Below, piece by piece: positions 33,455-43,730 of a stretch of 64,000 nt of DNA. The position numbers were made by a program, and so were the translations under genes. Where the stretch lies: assembly GCA_964016985.1 (NCBI GenBank), contig OZ024828.1:89934399-89998398 (forward strand), written 5' to 3'. Within the stretch, counting starts at the first letter, position 1. The number at the start of each line of letters is the position of its first letter. The notes below the pieces were generated by a model, which had not been told where the DNA came from, did not search any database, and saw only the letters and a program-made list of their open reading frames with translations. This stretch comes from Anodontia alba. Taxonomy: Eukaryota > Mollusca > Bivalvia > Lucinida > Lucinidae.

Positions 33455-33905
33455 ATATCTATACTTAAAATGCAGATATCTGCATTTAAATAAAGGTATC
33501 TGCATTTAAATGCAGCTACCTACATTAAATGCACATATCTGTATTTCAAATACAGAGTATTTATACGTATTTGAAATGCAGATATCTCTTTTTGGTTCTT
33601 TAATGGACATGTCTGAATTTGAATCATAGATATCTGCATTTTAATTACAGATGTCTGCGTTTCAAATGCAGATATTTCTATTTAAGTAAGATATAAGTAC
33701 ATTTTAGAAACTCGGGTAACTGTTTTTGAAATACAAATATCTTTATTTGAAATACAACTATCTATAATTGAAATACGGATATCTATGATTATTATTCAAA
33801 TAAAATATATCTGCCGTTCAAATAGAGATGCCTGTATTTCTAATACAGATATCTGTATTTCAAATACAGAAATCTTCATTTATAGAAACTACATATAATT
33901 GTAAT
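33455..33905. repeat. Palindromic minisatellite (GATATC-type), left block
   Basis: Units of about 22-24 bases alternate AGATATCT(G) with GCATTTAAATGC or TATTTGAAATAC, for example CAGATATCTGCATTTAAATA and GTATTTCAAATACAGA. Both halves of a unit are self-complementary, so the array reads almost the same on either strand. Many units are diverged (AGATGTCTGCGTTTC). Confidence 0.85.
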
Positions 33906-33989
33906 TTTAAATGCAAAGTTCTCTTAAGAACCTGATTATTTTCAACTTTTATTTTCAACATAATTAAGTCCCTTGCAGCCTACTAGGTT

Positions 33990-34120
33990 TCCCTTAAACT
34001 CGGACAACAGCAGGTAGCTCAGTGGTGAGTCCAATAGCCTCAAGTGCTTGAGGTACGTTCAATTTTTGAAGGGGGAATTTTCTATATATTTGAATAGGCG
34101 TGTTTTCGTAATGGCATTAG
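33990..34120. mobile_element. Insertion splitting the palindromic minisatellite
   Basis: Contains GGTAGCTCAGTGGTGAGTCC, which resembles a tRNA box A, then ATTTTTGAAGGGGGAATTTT and, at its right edge, TTGAATAGGCGTGTTTTCGT plus AATGG, which is the terminal repeat of the MITE at 985-1262. No box B was found. Probably a truncated small element. Confidence 0.45.
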
Positions 34121-34124
34121 CGAT

Positions 34125-34425
34125 GTCTGTATTTTAAATGCAGATATCTGAATTTCAGCTACACAAGATGTATCTCTCATTGAAATGAAGATATCTGTAT
34201 TTTTAAATGCAGATGTCTCTAATACAAATGCAGATTTCTATGTTATGATTGAAAATAGAGATATCTGTATTTCTCAAGTACAGATATCTGCATTTCAGTA
34301 AGATATCTCAGTTCAATTACATATTACTGCATTTTAATTAGAGATATTTGTAATAACAATGAAATAAAGATATCTGTGTTTATTAGCAGGTATATCTGTA
34401 TTTGAAATGCATGTATATAAATTAA
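34125..34425. repeat. Palindromic minisatellite (GATATC-type), right block
   Basis: Continues the 33455-33905 array after the insertion: TGCAGATATCTGAATTTCAG, GAGATATCTGTATTTCTCAA, GTACAGATATCTGCATTTC. It ends at about 34425 (TTTGAAATGCATGTATATAA). Confidence 0.8.
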
Positions 34426-34429
34426 ATGG

Positions 34430-35320
34430 ACAAAACCTCACAGGTTGCCATAGATTTTGTCATGCTTTGGCTCAGTTTAGTATTGGTGAATGTTGTGAGA
34501 AATTATGCTGGAACTGGAAGTAGTCACCCCCTAAACTTATACTGAGGTCACTCAGTGGGAACTTATTCATTGTACTTGGATGAAAATGCCTTTTCCCGCC
34601 TTTTAATACAGTCTTAAATCACTAAAAATGCATGCTTCTGTATTGTTGAATTTAAAAAACCTGTTGAGGAATACTTGTAAATAAGATGCACCCGCATCCA
34701 CCCTCACCACCACCCCGCAAATTGTTGAAACTTAAAAGTCCATTTTTATTTATTTATTACCTTATTTTTGGAAAGTCACAAATTGGTTGGTTGCTCATTA
34801 GGTTGCACCTATTTCATATTATGATTTATTATGTATATGAGTGTTTCGGCCAATGTAAGCTAGCGTCAATAATTATCTGGGGCGAAACTTTCGCAAACAT
34901 GATTGGTTTCCCGTCGATAGCGCGCGACGAAATTCCTGAGCTCAAATAACTTAGAGGCTAGAAATGTGAAGATAAATAAGGAACAACACGAGCAGGGGTG
35001 TTAGAATGTAATATAATACATAAATATAATGTACTAAGACGAAAACTATTACACTAGGACACTAAGACTGTCTTAACAATTTTTCTCTGTATGGCATTAA
35101 TGAGAGTGCGCCGAATTAGAAGAGGCTCTTTAAATAAATAAACAATGCCTTATAGGATCCGCCCGGTTCTTACTCTCAAAATATGTTTATTATTTTATTA
35201 AATTCAAATTAAATATATATTTCTATGATGGTACATATTGTATATTAATTCAGGAAGGCGATTATTACAGCGTTATATAAGCCTTTGCTAACGTTGTAAC
35301 AGGTCATTAAAACATACACC
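34430..35320. other. No gene recognised
   Basis: Contains a CT/CA-rich spot (CCACCCTCACCACCACCCCG at 34699) and GCGCGCGACG at 34921, but no structure or coding frame I can support. Confidence 0.4.
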
Positions 35321-35325
35321 TTACA

Positions 35326-35812
35326 GCGAACGGTTTGCCAAACAAAGTCAAATGGACAGAGATCCATGAACGCGTCTTTAATGACTTTATGGCTGCATTG
35401 GTATCATACCCAATATTACCAAATCCAGACATTTCCTATGAGTTAATATTGAAAACAGATGCATGTAATAGAGGGTTTGGGGCCGTGTTACTTCAGTCAA
35501 AAGGTAAGAAAAGACAACTTATAATTTTCATCAGTAAAAAAGGTACTTCCACGTGAAAAAATGTACATTACTGTTGAAAAGGAATGTCTGGCCATAGTAA
35601 AGTCGTGTTAGAACCTTCATGAGTACTTACTTGATAACGAATTTCTTATAGAGAGTGACCATTTCTCCTTACAGTGGTTAATGCGGATGAAGGACCAGAA
35701 CATGAGGTAATGAAGATGGCGTCTTATTCTTTAAGAATACAGATTCACTGTTATACATATACCAGGTAAAACAAATGTACTTGCAGATATGCTATCAAAA
35801 GCTAATTAGCAT
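35326..35812 (+). pseudogene. RNase H fragment of an upstream retrotransposon copy
   Basis: Opens with GLPNKVKWTEIHERVFNDFM and continues with SYELILKTDACNRGFGAVLL (the first RNase H Asp region, TDAC), then VEKECLAIV (Glu region), FLIESDHFSLQWLM (Asp region) and a final HIPGKTNVLADMLSK, the typical gypsy RNase H end. At least two frame changes (near 35550 and 35700) break it. It aligns with 43998-44417 of the main copy but is cut at its 5' side at about 35326, where unrelated sequence (CATACACCTTACAG) begins. Confidence 0.85.
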
Positions 35813-35895
35813 AGATTTGTTTCTGTTTTATTTATTTATTTATTTTATTTTTTCTTAGATAAATTTAATATTTTATCTTTTGAAATGGGGTCATA

Positions 35896-37165
35896 TGTGA
35901 CAAATTTATGTATCGTAGTATATCAGTGATGCGTCAGTAAATCAATTTATCATTAAGCACCTGCTGTACAGTGTGTGTCGCTTTGTGGTAAATATACCAA
36001 TACAATAGTAAGATGTAATTATCACTCAGTATGAACCTTGAGTTAATCTTTTCACACCTTTGCAAAAAGGCCCTGTTATGGTGATTAAATTGAGAAGTGT
36101 TTATGTTGTCATAAAAGAAAGTTGTGTTATAATGAAGTGAAAATGTAGATTGTAAGAAAGTTACATTTTAATAAATATGTAAAGAAAATGTGCTATTTAC
36201 GATAATTACTGGGTAAGAAGTTATCTGTTTATGACCGAATTCTTGCAAGTGTTTTTGTTTTCGTTGATCGTTGTGTCATACATGGTGTTTGTAAATTCCT
36301 CTTTACATTCTAATCTGTTAACATTTCTGTGAACGTAATTTTTGGAGATACTTTAAGCACGAAAATATTTCAAAATATTTTGGTTGTCCTTTAAGCATTC
36401 TTGCCTCTCAGATAAATTTGATCAGTGGTGACTCTACTTAATAGACATCTGTATACTAACAGCAAAAGTGTGGTATGTGCGTACAAAGACAGTTTTGTTA
36501 AAGGGAAGTAAAAACATTTACTAACATGTATTACCAAAGTCTGAAAACAAGTGTCATGTTACCGTATTTATCTATACTATGATAGAGTGAAACCTATAGA
36601 CATCAAACGTTGATGTTAGCGATTTAAAAAACTATAATAGCAGTACCTTGATTCATTAAATTGACGTTGTAATCGTACTGTGGTACTGTGAATATGACGA
36701 TCTGTTTAGTTCTCTATCTCTTGAAATTACTGTTTCATGTACTGTTACTTGTATATGGTAGTATAAAAAACCTGTGAATGGTACTATTTAGTAAATATGT
36801 TATGAACCAACAAAGCTAAAGACTATGATAAAATTACTTATTTAAAAATGTATATATAATACAAGAGACAGCGGTTGAGCAGTGATACATCAATATTGTT
36901 TAAGAAACAGTAGTATTAGACTCTGATAAGGTATTGCAGTAACTTTTGTAATTTATTAGCAGTTTTATCATTGTTTGTGCAAATGGTGCGTAGAGATTTT
37001 TTAAAACTACATATTTTCTTTCTGTTGACCTACTCATTCTTTCCTATCAGTCTTCTACACTGTCTTTGGTCATTCCCATATCCTTTTTTGCATTGTTTTA
37101 TCAAACTTTTGTTTAAACGCTAACATCTCTTAGAGTTGACATTATTACGTACTCAACTTTTTACA
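35896..37165 (+). repeat. 5' LTR (shared with the upstream copy)
   Basis: Starts TGTGACAAATTTATGTATCG directly after a polypurine-like GAAATGGGGTCATA (35882-35895) and ends TTTTTACA. From about 36085 it aligns with the 3' LTR (44418-45500) over more than 1 kb, for example TAAATTGAGAAGTG, GCACGAAAATATTTCAAAAT, GTACAAAGACAGTTTTGTTA and GACATCAAACGTTGATGTTA. Its first 190 bases or so are missing from the 3' copy. The length of about 1.27 kb is within the gypsy range. Confidence 0.8.
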
Positions 37166-37190
37166 ATAGTGGCAGCAACTTAAGCTGCTC
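37166..37190 (+). other. Putative tRNA primer-binding site
   Basis: TGGCAGCAACTTAAGC begins at 37170, four bases after the LTR end. A PBS conventionally begins TGG, complementary to the CCA end of a tRNA. The cognate tRNA was not determined. Confidence 0.4.
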
Positions 37191-37489
37191 ATTTAGCTTA
37201 AAATATAAATTCCAAGACATTGCCTATGACAAAACAACCAAGTGGTTAAATAAGTTGATCGAGAGGGGTGATGATGTTGGTCAGTGTCATGTGTTACTGA
37301 GAGAAAAACACAGGAAGAGAAGTAAAAATAGCAGAGAGATCTGGAAAAACGGCTGTGAGAGGCTAAAAATAAGGAGAGAGCTAGAAAAGTAAACTTCAGA
37401 GAACTTTAAATTTAAGAGAAAGAGCTTGGCCTAAAGAAAACTTTATCCATGACTCAACAACTCATGATGTAACAGTCAAAGTAAAGTAA

Positions 37490-38090
37490 AGTTACCTTAA
37501 TTCATTGAGGGTCAAGATATAGAGGTTTTTCTGACACTCTTTGAGAGAGTGGCTACAGTTCATAAATAGCCAAAAACCAAAGGGCCAGTGCATCTTATAC
37601 CCCAGCTAAGTGGCAAAACATTAGATGGGTTTTCTAGAATGACCCTCACAGAAAGTAAAACAAAAAAATGACTCTATAAAGAAGGCCATTTTAGAAAGAT
37701 ATTGTCTTAATGCCTGGGTATACCTGTCTTAATGCATGGGCATACAGAGAGAAATTACGGAGTTGCAAACAATCAAATGGTGAAACATACAGAAAATTCT
37801 GTGTACGTTTCAGGTGATATTTCGATCATTGGAATGAAACTGAATCTATAGATTAAGATTTTCACAAACTTGTAAATCTAATTCTATGAGAGTAGTTGAT
37901 GTTCAGCTCAGACCATGACTTGCAGATTTGTTGCGAGAGCACCAACCAAAAAAGGTTGAAGAATTAGTTAATCTTGCAGAGGCCTATCAGACAGCACACA
38001 AAGATTCAGAATATAAGAGGTACCAAAAGAGACATTATCAGGACAAACCTGGTAAGGTTATTTCAGACGAAAAAAGGTCAAGCGCCCGGG
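37490..38090 (+). pseudogene. gag pseudogene
   Basis: Protein-like stretches scattered over all three frames resemble the Ty3/gypsy capsid. These include an FLTLFERVA-like segment near 37530, LIPQLSGKTLDGFSR-like sequence near 37600, AILERYCLNA near 37690, and, at the C-terminal end (37922-38040), LREHQPKKVEELVNLAEAYQ followed by TAHKDSEYKRYQKR, the typical helix before a zinc knuckle. Stops and single-base shifts are frequent. The zinc knuckle itself is not seen because the SINE interrupts the gene at 38153. Confidence 0.65.
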
Positions 38091-38152
38091 AATCAGGCTG
38101 ATTCCAATCATAAAAGGGTAAGCGCCAGTGCTTAATTATAACCCCGGCATAC

Positions 38153-38467
38153 ATAGCCGGCCCCGGTGGCTCAGTTGGATGCGCCGTCCGACTGGAGACC
38201 AGGAGGTCGCGGGTTCAACCCCCGCCGAGGTCGGCAACATTCTTTCGTGGAGATTGATAATGAAATATTTTCTACGGTCATTCTCTCCCTTCCGCTGATT
38301 CAAGAAGGGCAGTTGTCAGTCTCTGGCGAAAGAATGTGCACAATACTGGTTAACCGCTTAGAGGACTAAGCCTGCCCAGTAAACGTGTGGTTAGGTAAAC
38401 TGACCGCGCTCGACATGACCCCATTGGGTTGACTGGGCCGTGAAACCTCAACACAAACAAACAAACA
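38153..38467 (+). mobile_element. Full-length tRNA-derived SINE with 15-bp target duplication
   Basis: The tRNA-like head at 38156-38235 has a 7-bp acceptor stem (GCCGGCC with GGTCGGC, one G-U pair), box A TGGCTCAGTTGG, and a perfect T arm GCGGG-TTCAACC-CCCGC containing box B. The body continues TTGTCAGTCTCTGGCGAAAG, ATACTGGTTAACCGCTTAG, GGACTAAGCCTGCCCAGTAA, TGACTGGGCC and ends in (ACAA)n. It is flanked by ATAACCCCGGCATAC at 38138 and ATAACCCCGGAATAC at 38468 (14 of 15 identical), so it inserted into the gag region or the repeat next to it. Truncated copies lie at 576, 19231 and 26862. The 67-codon frame across it is meaningless. Confidence 0.93.
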
Positions 38468-38482
38468 ATAACCCCGGAATAC

Positions 38483-39600
38483 GAAGTAGACCAAAGAGGT
38501 ATATAGTTTTCGTCGTTTCCGTCTGTTTGTTCGTCTGTCCGCCCTTCCGTCCGTCCGTCCGTCTGTCTGTGATTCCGTCCGTTAACCTTTCTATAACCAA
38601 GTTTTACTTTTGAACACTGCAGCCACTGATAAAAAAAAAAATCATATTTAGTATGGGGGTACCTTGGAGGGTTCTCTCTTCCTTTCTACATCTATGTACC
38701 CATGGGTCAGGCCCCGGAGCGGGGCTAAAGGTCAAAATCTAGGATACCCTAATATAGTAATATATTGCAGTTTATTTATAAAAACAACTTCTTAATAAAG
38801 AAGGATTGGCATCAGACACAACAACATTTAGTGTATCACATCAAAATTTAGTGACAGTCTTTTTATATACATTTTTATGCACATACCTTGCAATATGAAC
38901 CGAAGCACATCAACACCCACAACTCTCACGTTCACCCAATAAAGACCTAGACCAGCCCGCGCATCCACACTGTCTGAGTTCTCACCAGGCACTCTATGGG
39001 TAGCTAAGGGCCCATAGCTTCTTAAGATTTTTAAGTTTTGTGACCTATATTTTCATGGTTTATTAATTTTTATTACATCTTGAAGACAATTTGATGTATG
39101 ACTATCATAATTTGGGTGTATGTGGCCTATATTTCATAGCCCTGTGAGTTTGTTTTACATCTTCCTCTATTTGATACCTAAGTGTCATATTTACATAAAA
39201 TGATCTCAAAGTACATAAAAATCAGCATGACCTATATTTCATGGTCTAGTGATTTTAATTAATACCTTCTAGATTATTTAATGAGTAAACATCACAGTTG
39301 ATATAGTGGATCAATGTGACTATCAGACTGACCTGTCAAGTTTGTGTAGATCAATGGCCTATATTTTATGGTCCAGCGATGTAGCTTCATGTCCTGAAGA
39401 CTATTTACTCTAGAAAAAGTGCACTTGGGATGATAGATCAGTGTCACTCCCAGACTGACCTTGTATATGTGGGTCAGTGACCTATTTTTCGCGGTCTATT
39501 GATTTTGCCTTATATCATTGTTATTGACTTTAAAATATTTTATGATTAAAAATGGCACCGGCCGGGGATATTCGTGACCCTCATGGCACTTGCTCTAGTA
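38483..39600. mobile_element. Dispersed CCGTCCGTCC-type repeat interrupting the retrotransposon
   Basis: Begins GAAGTAGACCAAAGAGGTAT and ATAGTTTTCGTCG, then GTCTGTTTGTTCGTCTGTCC and CCGTCCGTCCGTCTGTCTG. It holds several degenerate units with GACCTATATTTCATGGTC, AGTGATTTTAATT and CAGACTGACCT (39040-39520) and closes with GGGGATATTCGTGACCCTCA, TGGCACTTGCTCTAG. Non-coding. It separates gag from protease. Confidence 0.6.
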
Positions 39601-39774
39601 TGTGACAGCACAGAGCACTTGATAGCATCATGTCAATTTAAAGTAGGTAAGGACAGAGCACAGAATGAACAAGGAAATAAAACTAGACAGGCAAATACTT
39701 TGCTGTAGTCACCAGAGAAGCACTCTATCAAAAGTAGAAATACCTGTATGTCGTGGAAGTCTCACTTAACATCA

Positions 39775-40225
39775 TAAGAGTCTTTGTCAATGGTAAGCCT
39801 GCAACTGTACCCAGAAATACTGGACGTACAGCCATATTTGTTTCCGCACAACTTGTTCAGTCCAATGATTTACATGAGAAAAAGGTAACTCTAGCAGAAA
39901 ATGTAAAGAAGTATAGGTAAAGGAAATTACCACATATATATCAGGAATTGTCGATGTTCTTGCGATGAGCAACCCTTTTGCCCATCCAATTATAGGAAAC
40001 CTTGGGAATGTGCACTCTAAATCAGAAATCTCGGAGTTTTTTCAAGCTACCGCCAGAAATATGGCAAAGATAAGTAAGCCTGAAGAACTCGTTAATCAAC
40101 AATCAGACGAGAGATGGAAACAGGATGAATTTTGTCTTGAAGAACCTAACATCACAACAGGTTCTGGTAAGCAGCTGCAAGATATTCTCTGTGCAGATGA
40201 ATTGATTGTTGAACAACAATGAGGA
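39775..40225 (+). pseudogene. Protease and PR-IN linker, decayed
   Basis: A frame around 39785-39870 reads FVNGKPATVPRNTGRTAIFV, where RNTGR stands where an aspartic protease has its DTG/DSG motif. The catalytic Asp is replaced by Asn (codon at 39816-39818). The following frame (39965-40222, 85 codons) has MSNPFAHPIIGNLGNVHS, like the post-protease 'IIGN' segment of gypsy pol, then KPEELVNQQSDERWKQDEF. In ordinary gypsy elements RT would follow; here integrase does. Confidence 0.6.
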
Positions 40226-40444
40226 ATCACTACTGAATGCAAGGACGCTAGCGAAAGGAACCGTTACAGTAAGTAGAAACGCTCATTTCATTGAAAAAGA
40301 CAAATACTCTTCAGAGGTTTCTATGATCACGGAGGTGTTTTGGTGCACCAGATATTTGTACCTCAGAGGTACAGAGAGAGTTAAATGCAAGCTGCTCATG
40401 ATGTTTTTCTCGGAGGTCATATAGGAAACAAAAAAAAAAAAAAA

Positions 40445-40475
<31 letters not shown>

Positions 40476-41205
40476 AAAAATAAAAATAAAAAAAAAAACA
40501 TACTAAAAGATGTTATTGCAGAACTTCTTTCGGCCAAGTTTATTAAAAGATGTTGCTGAATATTGCAGATCATGTCCACAGTGTCAGAGAAGTGTGACAA
40601 AAGGAAAAGCTAGAAACGCAAATCTGATTTCAATACCTCCAATATGTGAAGCGATTTGCACTTGTTGCAATTGATATAATAGGTCCACTAAATAGAACTA
40701 AGAGAGGCAATATTTACATTTTCACTTAAGTGGACTATGGTACAAAGTATCAAGAGGCAGTTCCTTTAAAACCAACTGACACAAAAACAGCTGCTAATGC
40801 ACTTCTTCGCATATTTTCCACGGTAGGTATTCCTAAAGAGTTATTATCAGACCAGGGCAGCAACTTAACATCTGATCTTGTGAATGAAATGTGTAAACTT
40901 TTGCATGTTAAAAAGCTTAAAAGCACACCTTACCACCCTGAAGCCAATGGTCTCGATAAGAGGTTCACTGGAACTTAAAAAAGAATGTTGACATTTTTTG
41001 TACAAGAAGAACTAATGGAATTGCATACACTTTTATAATATTTGTTATTTGCTTATCGAGAAGTACCTCATGATTCCACTGGCTTCTCACCCTTTAAACC
41101 GCTTTAGACATATTAGGGGGCACTTAAGTGATATAAGAGAATGATGGAAAGAGGCAAAAGTTGCAGCACGAAGTGAATCTATGCTTGGTTATATTCTCAA
41201 AACCA
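40226..41205 (+). pseudogene. Integrase, zinc-binding and catalytic core, inactivated
   Basis: HDVFLGGHIG (His-His, about 40395-40424) is separated from CRSCPQC (about 40565-40582) by an A-rich (AAAT)n insertion at 40432-40499. The core shows catalytic Asp 1 in VAIDIIGPLNR (codon 40672-40674) and Asp 2 in LLSDQGSNLTSD (codon 40850-40852). The segment YHPEANGLDKRFTGT has Lys (codon 40958-40960) where the catalytic Glu is expected (usual pattern NGLVERFNGT). A TAA stop follows at FTGT. After 41040 a frame with AYREVPHDSTGFSPF-like residues continues to the X insertion at about 41210. Confidence 0.85.
40432..40499. repeat. (AAAT)n insertion in the integrase zinc finger
   Basis: AAAAAAAAAAAAAATAAATAAA-type sequence with no other content, between the His pair and the Cys pair of the zinc-binding domain. 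Confidence 0.85.
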
Positions 41206-41209
41206 GAGA

Positions 41210-42650
41210 AAAGGTAGGACAAAAGTCCAGGGAGTGCCACAATCACAAAAGAAATTCAAAAAGGATTGCCTTCGGAAACAAAGATCACATAAATCACGAA
41301 AATCGAAGACTTAGTTTGCTTGAGTCTCTTCATATGCAACAGTGTAGTGTACGAGGCTGCATACCGCCCCCACCCCACCCTGCCCCTAGCGCCGGCTCAA
41401 ACGGTATTTGATTTGACCAGGATGGGGTCATTGATCCCTAATCAAATTAAATATAACTTGCACTCAGTCCATTCCAGACGCCAAGAGGAAGACGAAACAG
41501 ACAAAATCAAATTAGTGCAAATCAAACAAACGTAAGAAAAGCACTAAGATTACCTCTTTCTTCCCCAAGCTAGGTAAATACAACGCTTTAAGGACTGAAA
41601 AACACAAGAACAAAATAACACCAGGTAAAAATTAAAACAAATCGCCTCGTAGAATAAAAAAAAAAAAAAAAAAAAAAGGTAAGAGAAAAGTCCAGGGAGT
41701 GCCACAATCACAAACCGCAGCCCTTCCCAGACCCCAAGAGAAAGAGAAAATCGCCAAATCCAAACAAGCACAAACCGAACAAACGCACGAAAAGCACTAT
41801 GATTAGCTCTCTCTTCCCCAAGCGAGGTAATCGCAACACTAAAAGGACTGAAAAAAAAAACACAAGAACAAAACGACACACGGAAAGACACACAACAAAT
41901 CGCCTCGTAGAATAAACCAAAAAGCAACAAAGAGCAAGACTAACACCGGGACCACCGCCTTAGAACGGTCAGTAGAGCAAACCACTGGGAGATTTAAAGC
42001 ACTTTTACAGCTAGCCAACTTCACCCTGGGTCCCGATGCCACTCTTAATCACAAATAGAAAAACAGAAAGCAAAATGGGCAGCTGTTGAAGGTGATCAAA
42101 ATGCTAGCATCACAACACAACGAGTTAAACAGAAAGCAAAATGGGCAGCTGTTGAAGACGGTGACCACAATGCCAGCATCACAACACATATAGAAAACAA
42201 AAAGTACAAAGAGTAGGAACAACCCCAGGACCACCGCCTTAGAACGGTCAGTAGAATAAACTACCGGGGGGTTTAAAGCACTTTTACAGCTAGCTAACTT
42301 CACCCTGGGTCCCGATGCTACTCTTAATACAGAAATACATAAAAATTCGGTTCGCATAAAGGCTCCCAACTCAGTCAATGCATCAAAGCGAAAACATAAA
42401 AATCAAGTTAATCACTATAATAAACAAAGACGAGTACTCATGGCTAATTCTATAGTATGCCAGAGTAAATGAAAACCAATAGTTGAACCACGGCGGGCCA
42501 AGCCAAAGACATATCGTCAAGCCCCAACCCACTGGTTAAAGTTTTACGAAGAGGCCGTCATTGAGTCTGAGGCTCGAACCGCCATCGTGCAATTAAAGAG
42601 TGAAGCATATAAACCACAAAGCAACAAAGAGTAAGACTTACACGGGACCG
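41210..42650 (-). mobile_element. Nested and broken copies of repeat X inside integrase
   Basis: At least three X fragments lie in minus orientation. B1 covers 41470-41655 and resumes at 42190-42608. B2 (41677-42050) sits within B1, starting with its T-tail complement (A run 41657-41676) and GGTAAGAGAAAAGTCCAGGG. Small pieces of a further copy lie at 41216-41248 and 42609-42650. Between B2 and B1 is a tandem dimer (42058-42190) of GAAAGCAAAATGGGCAGCTG-containing units of about 65-70 bases. Bases 41249-41465 are not X and contain a C-rich CCGCCCCCACCCCACCC spot. The retrotransposon resumes at 42652. Confidence 0.75.
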
Positions 42651-42651
42651 T

Positions 42652-42990
42652 CTCATGAAAATGCCAGACATTGCTCAAAGACAAGAGTGTATCAGTAAAA
42701 AGAGACAAAAACGGTACTATGATAGAAATGCCTGCAAAAGAACATTAAAAACAGGCCAGAAAGTAAGCATACTGATAACAACTAGTTCAAAAAACTTCTT
42801 GCTGGATGGAAAAGGCCTTTTGAAATACTTGAGCAAATGTCCGGTAGACTATTATGTCAAAACAGGCAATTGCAGCAAGAGGACATTTCATATCAATTTG
42901 CTCAGAGAATGGGTTGAGAGATCAGCTGAAACAATGGATGAGCCAAACAAGATAAATATTCTGGTGACTGATGAAAATAGTGAACTAGAG
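42652..42990 (+). pseudogene. Integrase C-terminal (GPY/F-like) segment
   Basis: The frame 42655-43077 reads QKRYYDRNACKRTLKTGQKV, then SILITTSSKNFLLDGKGLLKY, DYYVKTG, and HINLLREWVER: the order of motifs in the Ty3/gypsy integrase tail (YYDRnA.R.lK.Gd.V, GPf, HiNlLk.w). The GPY/F dipeptide region is altered to GLLKY. A one-base frameshift near 43000 separates it from the RT frame that follows directly, which supports a single pol with integrase upstream of RT. Confidence 0.82.
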
Positions 42991-42999
42991 CATCCTATA

Positions 43000-43730
43000 C
43001 AATGCCAGTATTATGTATTGGTTCTGCTGAAAATAAGGATTTACAGACTGAACGTATTGAAAATCCTCTATTACTAACACAGGAAGGACTTGATAATGTA
43101 GTCATAAATAAAGCATTTAGAGAAAAACAAACGAATGTTATCAAGACCTTATTGGAAATATTTGAAGATGTTCTAACGGAAGTTGCAGGTAAGACAAGTA
43201 TTCTTGAGCATGATGTCAAATTGACCTCTGATATACCTGTATGTAGAAAGGCTTATATTATTTCATATGCAAAGAGAGAAAAGTCCAGAAGGAAATCCAA
43301 GATATGATTGAGGCAGGTATAGCTAATTAAATCATCGTCTATATGCTTCACCAATAGTAGTTGTTCCTAAGAAAGACAAAACAATAAGGCTATGCCTTGA
43401 CTACAGACAACTCAATCAGGCAACTATCTTTAATTCACAGCCTATGCCCAAGCTTGGACATCATAAATAAACTAGAAAAAGCAAAATACATCATTTTGAT
43501 TTGACAAAATGGCTGGCAGATTCCCTTGACAGAACAATCAAAAGAAAAAAGTGCATTTATCATTCCATTTGGACATTACCAGTTTGCTGTGATGCCATTT
43601 TGAATGATAAATTAAAGTGCCTCATTTGTCAGATTTATGAGAGAGTTCTTTTGAACTATGAAGACTTCGCTGATGCTTTTATTGATGACATTATTCATTG
43701 ACACCTTGTATGAGCATTTAGAACATATTA
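43000..43730 (+). pseudogene. Reverse transcriptase, decayed
   Basis: Starts in the frame 43002-43307 with FEDVLTEVAGKTSILEHDVK and LTSDIPVCRKAYIISYAKRE, the usual gypsy RT entry. The fingers follow in another frame with IVVVPKKDKTIRLCLDYRQL and NQAT. The palm shows HFDLTK, and FADAFIDDIIH (Asp-Asp at about 43684-43689) stands for the YxDD catalytic motif. Frames change at least four times and the GYWQI and PFGL segments are shifted, so it cannot be translated as one protein. Confidence 0.85.

Noticed and set aside
38156..38235. Functional tRNA gene
   Set aside because: Box A, box B, acceptor and T stems are good, but the anticodon arm does not fold and the sequence continues into a SINE body with target duplications.
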